Part shown: positions 1 through 5,488 of the stretch, in pieces | Numbering within the stretch: the first letter of the stretch is position 1 | Layout of the letters: each line of letters opens with the position of its first letter | Notes under the pieces: model-generated | Seen by the model: only the letters and a program-made list of their open reading frames with translations | Databases searched by the model: none | Told to the model about the DNA's origin: nothing | Translations under genes and position numbers: made by a program | Assembly: GCF_000518785.1 (NCBI RefSeq) | Contig: NZ_JAEG01000023.1 | Location: 1 to 33,176 of the forward strand | Direction of reading: 5' to 3' | Length of the DNA: 33,176 nucleotides | Origin: Paenirhizobium selenitireducens ATCC BAA-1503 | GTDB lineage: Bacteria > Pseudomonadota > Alphaproteobacteria > Rhizobiales > Rhizobiaceae

Positions 1-126
1 GTCATTGCCAAAGCGCCGGCTTTCGCCGAGCGGATGGAGGTGAATGTCGAGCCACTCTTTACACACGTCCACGCCGACGTAGACTGTCGCCATCGCGTTT
101 TCTTCGAACGAAACCTTGCCTTGCAT
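1..126 (-). CDS. IS110-family transposase, N-terminal fragment (runs off the left edge)
   Basis: The reverse strand encodes MATVYVGVDVCKEWLDIHL followed by HPLGESRRFGND and then leaves the window. This is the start of the RuvC-like DEDD domain of IS110-family recombinases, and the Asp in VGVDV is the first catalytic acid of that family. The ATG giving MATVYV lies at 91-93. An in-frame ATG at 124-126 adds MQGKVSFEENA and may be the true start. Only about 42 residues are visible, so it cannot be told whether the element is intact. IS110 elements use a structured RNA made from the non-coding end next to this gene, which would lie just to the right of this start if the element is of the IS110 subgroup. 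Confidence 0.8.
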   Translation of the reverse strand, partial: MQGKVSFEENAMATVYVGVDVCKEWLDIHLHPLGESRRFGND

Positions 127-265
127 GCGGGACTTGCTCCCCATCATCTGTTCAGGACAAACGCGAGGACGGCCGGACCAATCTCATCCCCGGTTCTTGC
201 CAAGGGGCGCGCGGTCCCGACCGTCCGCTCTCCGGCGGATGGCCATCCGCCGGAGAGCGCATCAA
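127..265. other. Non-coding flank of the IS110 element, with a perfect palindrome
   Basis: There is no gene here. It lies between the transposase start and the end of the DUF6107 gene. It contains a perfect 34-bp palindrome at 226-259. It is also the place where an IS110-type left end and its bridge RNA would be expected. The right boundary of the element is not visible, because IS110 elements lack long terminal inverted repeats. Confidence 0.4.
226..259. repeat. Perfect 34-bp palindrome
   Basis: The left arm CGCTCTCCGGCGGATGG (226-242) is the exact reverse complement of 243-259, with no loop. It lies 6 bp beyond the stop of the minus-strand DUF6107 gene, so it could act as a terminator or mRNA-end hairpin, although no T-run follows on either strand. 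It could also be the target or end structure of the adjacent IS110 element. Confidence 0.85.
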
Positions 266-658
266 TCATCCAACAATCGATGCAGTTTGAACATGCAAGG
301 GGCAAGGATCCCCGACGGCAGGGTGAGGTCTCCCCCTCACCCGCCCGGCCGCTTGGCCGTAGCGGGCGAAGAGCCGCACCAGCAGCCCGAGCCCCCACCA
401 GGCGGTGAGGCTTGCTGCCGTCGCGCCGGCGAGCATGGTCTCCGGCGGCGAGAGTTCGGCCGCGACGTCGAGCTTGCGCACGATCCACAGCCCCGCCGGC
501 CCGCCGAAGATCATGCCGCAGCAGACCCCGGTCAGAAACCGGATCGCCGCCTCGCGCCGTCCCTTGGGCAGCAGGTAAACGAGCGAGATCGCCGACCCCG
601 CCACCGCCCCGATCACGCGTGCGCTCCACAGACCGCCGTCATGGCTGAAGTCAGTCAT
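266..658 (-). CDS. DUF6107 family phage/GTA-associated membrane protein
   Basis: The protein is 130 aa. It begins MTDFSHDGGLWSARVIGAV and has glycine/alanine-rich hydrophobic segments at about 14-30, 40-58 and 75-95, separated by KGRREAAIRF. This matches the DUF6107 proteins that Rhizobiales carry beside portal genes in GTA-like clusters; I recognise the family by sequence style. Its role is unknown, and it may be a small holin-like or head-associated membrane protein. After ARYGQAAG (about residue 105) the tail is proline/arginine-rich and runs through repeat-like DNA. The original C terminus may therefore have been replaced when the IS110 element or repeats arrived. The start is the ATG at 656-658, with only a weak GAGAG ribosome site. 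Confidence 0.7.
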   Translation of the reverse strand: MTDFSHDGGLWSARVIGAVAGSAISLVYLLPKGRREAAIRFLTGVCCGMIFGGPAGLWIVRKLDVAAELSPPETMLAGATAASLTAWWGLGLLVRLFARYGQAAGRVRGRPHPAVGDPCPLHVQTASIVG

Positions 659-940
659 TTGTTAATCTCTCATCGCTAAAATAATGAAATTCGAAGGCCT
701 ACGCCGATCCGGTCGGGGCCGTTTCGACCTTCGCCGCTGGACGCACGATCCGGCCCGCGGACAGGGCAGTTGCCCCTGCGCAACCCGCTTCGCGCAACAC
801 TTCAAGTGGCCGCGTTTTCCCGAGTCGATTGAATCGCTTGCAGCCTACTTCTCAGAGCCTGATTCAAGCCCTGCATGTGTCGCTTCAACGGCCTCATCTT
901 CCGATTCAGCTTGAAGTCGCCGGGCGCTTTGCGCCGGCTG

Positions 941-985
941 ATCTCCCCCCTTGAGGGGGAGATGTCACGGAGTGACAGAGGGGGG
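941..985 (+). repeat. Family II hairpin repeat, copy 1
   Basis: The element has a CTCCCCCCTTGAGGGGGAG hairpin, then a small TGTCA/TGACA hairpin and a G-run. It is inverted relative to copy 2, which starts 25 bp further on. Confidence 0.75.
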
Positions 986-1010
986 TGATCCGCCGTCGCG
1001 CGAGGAGCTA

Positions 1011-1054
1011 CCCCCCTCTGCCCTGCCGGGCATCTCCCCCTCAAGGGGGGAGAT
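1011..1054 (-). repeat. Family II hairpin repeat, copy 2 (inverted)
   Basis: This is the reverse-orientation partner of copy 1. The small hairpin here is TGCCC/GGGCA, so the stem sequence differs from copy 1 but still pairs. The element is near-identical to the copy at 21256-21299. Confidence 0.75.
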
Positions 1055-1086
1055 CGCAAGCCGACACCGCGCCGCCCCACGCCTCT

Positions 1087-1187
1087 CCTCATCCTGAGGT
1101 GCCCCGCAGGGGCCTCGAAGGATCGAGGCCGCGACCCCGCCGCCAGGACCCTTCGAGGCTCACTGCGCTCCTACCTCGGGGTGAGGG
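1087..1187 (+). repeat. Family III repeat (CCTCATCCTGAGG type), copy 1
   Basis: The element opens with CCTCATCCTGAGGTGCCCC, continues with GGGGCCTCGAAGGATCGAGGC and ends with CTACCTCGGGGTGAGGG, so the two ends are roughly inverted. Full copies recur at 5005-5128 and 5300-5423, and half copies at 5445-5489 and 7845-7890. It lies directly 3' of the portal gene. Confidence 0.75.
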
Positions 1188-1202
1188 TCAATCCGCACAC
1201 CT

Positions 1203-2414
1203 TCAATACCCCACCGCCTGCCGCTTCTCCTCCTCGGTGAGGAAATCCGCCGCCCCGAGCCTCGCCCACAGCGCGTCACGCTCGACGGCCAGTCCCGCCA
1301 CCTGGTCGAGGTCCGGCACCAGCCGCAAGGGCTCGCCATAGAGCCCCGAGAGGAAGCCGGAAAAACTCGCAGCGGTGCGAGAAACCAGCGGCAGAACGGT
1401 CAGCCGGTAAAACGCCCGGTTCGCCTCCTGGTAGTTGGCATAGGTGTTGTCGCCGGGGATGCCGAGCAGCATGGGCGGCACGCCGAAGGCGAGCGCCACG
1501 TCGCGCGCCGCGCCGTTGCGCGCCTCGACGAAATCCATGTCCTTCGGCGACAGCCCCATGGACTTCCAGTCGAGCCCACCTTCCAGAAGCAGCGGCCGCC
1601 CGGCCCGCATCGGCCCGGAATAGCCCTCGTCGAGTTCCACCTTCAGCCGCTCATACTGGTCGGCCGAGAGATTGCCGCCCTCCTTCGGCTGGTAGACCAG
1701 CGCGCCCGAGGGCCGGGCCGAATTGTCGAGCAGCGCCTTGTTCCAGCGCGCCGCGGCATTGTGCAGGTCGAGCGCAACCTGGGCTGCCGCCAGCGGCGGA
1801 AAGCCGAGATGGTCGTCGAGCGGATGGAAGAGTTTCAGATGCAGAAGCCCGCCGCACCGCCCGGCCCCGCCTCCAGCCCCGCCGCCAACGCCTGCGCCTC
1901 CCGCCGAGCCGCCGCCCGCCGAGATCCGCCGCCTCTGCGATCCGGCACGATAGTCATAGGCCTCCGGCCAGCCGTCGGCGCCGGCGACCACCGCCACCCG
2001 GTCGGGCCGCAGCAGATGCAGTTCCGCCGGCCGCGTGCCGATCGCCAGCGGCTCGACATAGGCATTGCCGGACAGCAGCAGGTGGCCGTAGAGCGCCTCG
2101 AAGAAGTCGGCCCCGCCCATGCGGGCATTGGGCTGCCCGATCAGCGCAAGCGCCGGATGCCGGTCGAGCTCCTGCGCGTCGCGGTAGGCAAGCCAGGGAA
2201 TGGCGGCGGCGGCTTCCGCCACCAGCCTCACCGTGCGGTGGGCCACCGGGTTCTTCATGAAGCCCTCGCGCGACAGCGAAGCATAGGACCGCCCGGTCCA
2301 CCGCGCCTCCCCCTCGCCCGCCACCAGCGACACCCCGCCCCCCACTGCCTTGGCGTCGGACACGGCTCCTTGCTCCGCCGGGAAAACCCACGGCAGTCGA
2401 AACGGCAATCTCAT
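1203..2414 (-). CDS. Phage portal protein, HK97 family (GTA g3-like)
   Basis: The protein is 403 aa, a normal length for GTA-type portals. Portal proteins form the dodecameric ring at the capsid vertex through which DNA is packaged. Family-like segments include FMKNPVAHRTVRLVAEAAA (about 52-70), GADFFEALYGHLLLSGNAYVEPL (about 99-121) and, near the C terminus, FGVPPMLLGIPGDNTYANYQEA (about 316-337). The large terminase lies upstream on the same strand at 5489-7060; the two are normally adjacent. Here about 3 kb of other genes and repeats separate them. An unusual glycine-rich run (residues about 165-190, GGGSAGGAGVGGGAGGGAG) sits before LLHLKLFHPLDDHLGF. The start is the ATG at 2412-2414, giving MRLPFRLPWVF. 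Confidence 0.88.
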   Translation of the reverse strand: MRLPFRLPWVFPAEQGAVSDAKAVGGGVSLVAGEGEARWTGRSYASLSREGFMKNPVAHRTVRLVAEAAAAIPWLAYRDAQELDRHPALALIGQPNARMGGADFFEALYGHLLLSGNAYVEPLAIGTRPAELHLLRPDRVAVVAGADGWPEAYDYRAGSQRRRISAGGGSAGGAGVGGGAGGGAGRCGGLLHLKLFHPLDDHLGFPPLAAAQVALDLHNAAARWNKALLDNSARPSGALVYQPKEGGNLSADQYERLKVELDEGYSGPMRAGRPLLLEGGLDWKSMGLSPKDMDFVEARNGAARDVALAFGVPPMLLGIPGDNTYANYQEANRAFYRLTVLPLVSRTAASFSGFLSGLYGEPLRLVPDLDQVAGLAVERDALWARLGAADFLTEEEKRQAVGY

Positions 2415-2456
2415 CGGATGTTTCCTGTTGTTTCGAGGTTGGGGTAACGCCGCGAC

Positions 2457-2534
2457 CTCTTCTCCCCTGGAGGGAGAAGAAGCGAAATCGGCGTCTTGGC
2501 GAAAGCCAAGTGCCAGATTTCGCAGATGAGGGGG
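2457..2534 (+). repeat. Family I double-hairpin repeat, copy A
   Basis: The first hairpin is CTTCTCCC/GGGAGAAG. The long stem is GCGAAATC/GATTTCGC, with an inner CTTGGC-gaaa-GCCAAG hairpin closed by GGC/GCC, and the element ends GATGAGGGGG. It is the same subtype as copy D, in the opposite orientation. Confidence 0.85.
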
Positions 2535-2556
2535 CCGCCTGCAGAAACCAGCCTGT

Positions 2557-2633
2557 CCCCCTCACCAACAAAATCTACGACTTAGCTGTCGCTAAGATCA
2601 TGATTTTGTATCCTCTCCCTCGCTGGGGAGAGG
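2557..2633 (-). repeat. Family I double-hairpin repeat, copy B (left flank of the DUF559 gene)
   Basis: This copy has the ACAAAATC/GATTTTGT stem subtype with an inner TTAGC/GCTAA hairpin. It is near-identical in its outer parts to copy C, and the two face each other in inverted orientation on either side of the DUF559 gene. Confidence 0.85.
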
Positions 2634-2700
2634 AGGGGCGCGGCGGGCTTGCGTCGTCTTCGGTGAAACGGCATGATTTGTCATTCTGCGGAGAGCCGCG

Positions 2701-3054
2701 ATGGCCAGAGAGTTTCCCGAATTGGCCCGAAAGCGGGCCAGGCAGATGCGCATCGATGCGACCGATCCTGAGGCGATCTTCTGGTCGCACGTCCGCAACC
2801 GGCTTTTGAACGGCCACAAGTTTCGGCGCCGGGTCCCGATTGGCCCCTATATTGTCGATTTTGTCTGCGCGGACAGGAAACTGATCATCGAACTCGACGG
2901 CTTTCAGCATGCCGAAGACCCGCGCGACGAACACCGCGACCGCTATCTGGCCTCGCTCGGATACCGCATTCTCCGCTTCTGGAACCAGGAGATCTACGCG
3001 GATGTCAGCCAGGCCCTCGTCCATGTCGTGGAGGTTCTGGAGGGCCGAGCCTGA
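2701..3054 (+). CDS. DUF559 domain protein, Vsr/PD-(D/E)XK-like nuclease
   Basis: The protein is 117 aa, a single domain of the usual DUF559 length. DUF559 belongs to the PD-(D/E)XK nuclease superfamily and resembles very-short-patch-repair endonuclease. Visible motifs are FWSHVRNRLLNGHKFRRR (about 27-44), IGPYIVDFVC with D53, IIELDGFQH with E64, D66 and H70, and LGYRILRFWNQEI (about 86-98). D53 and E64 are the likely metal ligands. The start is the ATG at 2701, after a GGAGAG site. It is the only plus-strand gene among minus-strand phage genes. Inverted repeat copies B and C lie 67 bp before and 8 bp after it. The biological role of the family is not established; a link to repeat movement is my inference. 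Confidence 0.85.
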   Translation: MAREFPELARKRARQMRIDATDPEAIFWSHVRNRLLNGHKFRRRVPIGPYIVDFVCADRKLIIELDGFQHAEDPRDEHRDRYLASLGYRILRFWNQEIYADVSQALVHVVEVLEGRA

Positions 3055-3061
3055 CGCCACT

Positions 3062-3139
3062 CCTCTCCCCAACGAGGGAGAGGATACAAAATCGAGGGCT
3101 TAGCCGAAGGCTAAACCTCAGATTTTGTTGGTGAGGGGG
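3062..3139 (+). repeat. Family I double-hairpin repeat, copy C (right flank of the DUF559 gene)
   Basis: The first hairpin is CCTCTCCC/GGGAGAGG and the stem is ACAAAATC/GATTTTGT, with an inner GAGG..TTAGCC-gaa-GGCTAA..CCTC hairpin. It is the inverted partner of copy B, and only the inner cassette differs strongly. Confidence 0.85.
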
Positions 3140-3221
3140 CGAATTGATACGATGGCCCTTCCCGGAGAGCCGGGGATGCGACCGGTGCAAAGGACGTTGC
3201 AGATTGCTCGCGGCGGTCCAG

Positions 3222-3298
3222 CCCCCTCATCAGCGAAATCTGGCACTTAGCTAAAGCTAAGACGCCGATTTCGCGTCTTCTCCCTCGTTGGGGAGAAG
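3222..3298 (-). repeat. Family I double-hairpin repeat, copy D
   Basis: This copy has the GCGAAATC/GATTTCGC stem, an inner CTTAGC-taaa-GCTAAG hairpin and a CTTCTCCC-type first hairpin. It is inverted relative to copy A, so A and D enclose B-DUF559-C. Confidence 0.85.
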
Positions 3299-3323
3299 AG
3301 GATCTCGAGCCAGCCGCGCCGTT

Positions 3324-3401
3324 CCTCTCCCCAGCGAGGGAGAGGATACAAAATCGAGATCTTAGCCGAAGGCTGAACCTCAGATTTTGTTGGTGAGGGG
3401 G
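3324..3401 (+). repeat. Family I double-hairpin repeat, copy E
   Basis: This copy has the ACAAAATC/GATTTTGT stem with a GAGA/CCTC inner cassette and is nearly identical to copy C. Its right end supplies the last codons and the stop of the minus-strand Dabb gene. Confidence 0.85.
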
Positions 3402-3709
3402 ATGACGCCTCCCCCCACCGCATCCTCCACCACGTAATCCGCCGCATAGCGCTCGCCGCGCAGCGGCTTCACCCGGTCGATCGACTGCTGGTAGAGCGGA
3501 TGGGCGTGATAGGCGGCCAGCGCCTGTTCGTCGTCGAATTCGCCATGGACCACCACGTCGATCCGCCCGTCGAAACGGTCGGCGCGGATATTGGTGCCGA
3601 TCTCCAGCCGCCGCGCATGCGGAATGCCGGTGAGCAGCGACAGGCCCTCGATCACGGCCTTGAGATTGGCCCGTTCGGGCACGGTGAAGAAGACGATATG
3701 GCGGATCAC
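3380..3709 (-). CDS. Stress-responsive alpha/beta-barrel (Dabb) domain protein
   Basis: The protein is 109 aa. It reads MIRHIVFFTVPE at the N terminus and then has KAVIEGLSLLTGIP, DVVVHGEFDDEQALAAYHAHPLYQQ and a C-terminal VEDA. This is the classic Dabb fold: a ferredoxin-like dimeric barrel of about 100 residues, with H4 and the YHAHP motif. Members range from stress proteins to polyketide cyclases, so no substrate can be given. The start is the GTG at 3707-3709, placed where the family begins; there is no in-frame ATG there. The last residues, GVIPLTNKI and the stop, are translated from repeat copy E, so the original C terminus has been overwritten. Confidence 0.85.
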   Translation of the reverse strand: MIRHIVFFTVPERANLKAVIEGLSLLTGIPHARRLEIGTNIRADRFDGRIDVVVHGEFDDEQALAAYHAHPLYQQSIDRVKPLRGERYAADYVVEDAVGGGVIPLTNKI

Positions 3710-3837
3710 GGGCCTTGCGTTCCGATTGGACGTTTGCGTGCGGCGCAGACGCGCCGGCGAGCGGCGATAGCATGCCCGGCGGCGGCGCTCAATGCGTGTC
3801 CCGTCACGCAACGCGGCCCCTCCGATCCCGGCACCGC

Positions 3838-4452
3838 TCATGGCCCCGTCATCGCCGCCAGAAAGGCGCGTCCATGGCCCGCCACAAGCGCGGCCCGGTC
3901 GCGGCCGTTGACGATGCGCCGGGCGCCGGTCCAATCGGCCATGTCGCGGCCGAAGGCGTCGGCGAGCGTCACCCCGCTGAACAGCCCGTCGCGCATGCCG
4001 ATCACCAGGATCCTCACCGCCACGTCGAGCTCCATCGCCCGGCCGGGGTCCGCGACCAGGTCGACGCCGATCGCCGCTGACAGCCGCTCGTAATTGCGCT
4101 TGTGGGTGATCTGCACCAGCCCGCGGCCGAACCAGCACTTGCCCTCGGCATCGAGCCGCCAATAGGGCGTGCGCACCTGAGGCAGGCGCCCCGCCGCATA
4201 GGCCCGTTCGAGCCTCAGCATCGCCGCCCGGTCGCTCGGCGCAAAGGTCTCGCGCACCGGCTGCATGCGCCCGCCCGTCTCGTGGAAGGCGGTCGCCAGG
4301 CAATAGGCGAGGCGCCGCGGATCGTCGGTATCGGTCAGCGCCCGCCAGCCGGCAATGAGCGCCGTCATGCCCGAGACCTGGGCGGTGTTCAGCCGCCCGG
4401 AAAACAGGTCGCGCCGCGCCGCCTTGAAGAATCGTTGCTCGTCGAAAATCAT
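3838..4452 (-). CDS. Glycoside hydrolase family 19-type endolysin
   Basis: The protein is 204 aa. It probably cleaves peptidoglycan (or chitin-like) glycan, as phage lysozymes of the GH19/chitinase-like fold do. The motif AYCLATAFHETGG (49-61) holds the catalytic Glu58, and GKCWFGRGLVQITHKRNY (104-121) is the conserved substrate-cleft motif. There is no signal peptide, as is usual for phage endolysins that rely on a holin. The ATG at 4450-4452 is chosen because AGGAG sits 7 nt before it; an upstream ATG at 4468-4470 would add MRQETG. The gene lies between large terminase and portal on the same strand, which is not the usual GTA order. Confidence 0.85.
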   Translation of the reverse strand: MIFDEQRFFKAARRDLFSGRLNTAQVSGMTALIAGWRALTDTDDPRRLAYCLATAFHETGGRMQPVRETFAPSDRAAMLRLERAYAAGRLPQVRTPYWRLDAEGKCWFGRGLVQITHKRNYERLSAAIGVDLVADPGRAMELDVAVRILVIGMRDGLFSGVTLADAFGRDMADWTGARRIVNGRDRAALVAGHGRAFLAAMTGP

Positions 4453-4630
4453 GCCGGTCTCCTGTCGCAACGGCGTTTTGGCCCGCCCGTCGGTGCTTTC
4501 GCCCCGTTCTGCCCCCTCGCCCGGCGCCGCGGTTAACCACCACCGAATTTTCTTGGGCGATTAAATCGTTTGAAGGAATTTCAATCGTTTAGAGGGGCGG
4601 AAGGTCGTATTTACAAAATTTTAACACTGT

Positions 4631-4655
4631 GGAACTTTCCGCCGCATTCCGAGTT
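4631..4655 (+). promoter_or_regulatory. Candidate EcfG/RpoE2-type general stress promoter
   Basis: GGAAC at 4631-4635 is followed by 18 bp and TT at 4654-4655. This fits the rhizobial RpoE2 pattern GGAAC-N18/19-TT. It ends 35 bp before the ATG of the 43-aa gene. A pattern this short can occur by chance. Confidence 0.45.
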
Positions 4656-4690
4656 TGACTACCGAGATGAACCCCGTGAGGAGTAGCGCG

Positions 4691-4822
4691 ATGCAGATCA
4701 ACAGCACGACCCAGACCAAGGCTCCCGCCGCCACCATCCCGGCCCATGTGCTGGAGCGCCTGGAGAACGAATGGCGCCAGATGCGCCAGGCATCCCCCCA
4801 GCCGGCCTCCGCCTCCAAGTAA
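4691..4822 (+). CDS. Small 43-aa protein of unknown function
   Basis: The protein begins MQINSTTQTKAPAATIPAHV, continues LERLENEWRQMRQ and ends QPASASK. I do not recognise a family. The first 20 residues look disordered, the middle (LERLENEWRQMRQ) would form an amphipathic helix, and the tail is again disordered. Support for a real gene comes from GAGGAG 7 nt before the ATG, a candidate stress promoter upstream and a textbook intrinsic terminator 22 nt after the stop. It is the only gene on the plus strand in this part of the phage block, so it is probably an independent unit. Its role is unknown. Confidence 0.6.
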   Translation: MQINSTTQTKAPAATIPAHVLERLENEWRQMRQASPQPASASK

Positions 4823-4844
4823 ACTTTTCCGCCCACCCTTCCGA

Positions 4845-4872
4845 CCGGCGCCCCTGGCGCCGGTTTTGTTTT
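4845..4872 (+). terminator. Intrinsic terminator of the 43-aa gene
   Basis: CCGGCGCC-CCT-GGCGCCGG forms a perfect 8-bp stem with a 3-nt loop and is followed by TTTTGTTTT. Confidence 0.85.
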
Positions 4873-4887
4873 GGCCGGAGGCGACTT

Positions 4888-4962
4888 CTCTCCCCTCGTG
4901 GGAGAGAAAGGAATTTCAGCATCTTGGCTTCAGCCAAGTGCTAGAAATTCCAAGTGAGGGGG
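4888..4962 (+). repeat. Family I double-hairpin repeat, copy F
   Basis: The first hairpin is CTCTCCC/GGGAGAG and the long stem is GGAATTTC/GAAATTCC, with an AGCA..TTGGC-ttca-GCCAA..TGCT interior. Apart from flanking bases it is identical to copy G, 294 bp further on. Confidence 0.85.
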
Positions 4963-5004
4963 CACTCCGCCACACATCGAAGCCGATCCAGCCCTCCACC
5001 TCAC

Positions 5005-5128
5005 CCCTCATCCTGAGGTGCCCCAAAGGGGCCTCGAAGGATCAAGGCCACCAACCCCAACAATCGCTGTGCACACAATCCGCCCCCGCCCTTCGCGGCT
5101 CGCTTACGCTCCCACCTCAGGGTGAGGG
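5005..5128 (+). repeat. Family III repeat, copy 2
   Basis: The element opens CCTCATCCTGAGGTGCCCC and closes CCCACCTCAGGGTGAGGG. Confidence 0.7.
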
Positions 5129-5181
5129 CTACCGCCGGTGCGCATCCTACGGTGGGGCTACCGTTGGCTCGGCGCCCCTTT

Positions 5182-5256
5182 CTCTCCCCTCGTGGGAGAG
5201 AAAGGAATTTCAGCATCTTGGCTTCAGCCAAGTGCTAGAAATTCCAAGTGAGGGGG
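5182..5256 (+). repeat. Family I double-hairpin repeat, copy G
   Basis: This copy has the same GGAATTTC/GAAATTCC subtype as copy F, as part of the tandem duplication. Confidence 0.85.
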
Positions 5257-5299
5257 TACTCCGCCACACATCGAAGCCAATCCAGCCCTCCACCTCACC

Positions 5300-5423
5300 C
5301 CTCATCCTGAGGTGCCCCGCAGGGGCCTCTGAGGATCAAGGCCACCCAGCCCTATCAAACGCCGCGGATACCATCCGCCCACGCCCTTCGAGGGTCGCTT
5401 ACGCTCCCACCTCGGGGTGAGGG
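5300..5423 (+). repeat. Family III repeat, copy 3
   Basis: This is a full element like copy 2. A further half copy at 5445-5489 runs up to the terminase stop codon. Confidence 0.7.
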
Positions 5424-5488
5424 CTGTCGCCGGTGCCAAGCCCCCCTCACCCCGATGTGCCCCAAAGGGGCCCCGAAGGATCAAGGCC

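Larger units (their letters stand above)
659..1202. other. Gene-poor gap: repeats and possible degraded phage sequence
   Basis: This gap lies between DUF6107 and the portal gene. It holds the inverted family II pair (941-985 and 1011-1054) and a family III element (1087-1187). On the minus strand at about 700-900, two short frames look somewhat protein-like: one ends LQAIQSTRENAAT, and the other contains EVLREAGCAGATALSAGRIV. They would need a frameshift to join. They may be the remains of a small phage gene, but I cannot identify it. Confidence 0.4.
4888..5423 (+). repeat. Tandem duplication of a 294-bp composite repeat block
   Basis: Each unit consists of a family I element followed by a family III element (4888-5128 and 5182-5423). 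No gene is visible between the small-protein terminator and the terminase stop at 5489; this stretch is all repeat. Confidence 0.75.

Noticed and set aside
802..1092. Minus-strand 96-codon frame ending QSTRENAAT
   Set aside because: Its first half is translated repeat DNA. The last 40 residues might be a gene remnant but match nothing I know.
4621..4836. Minus-strand 71-codon hydrophobic frame opposite the 43-aa gene
   Set aside because: It has a plausible hydrophobic stretch, but the plus strand has the promoter, ribosome site and terminator.
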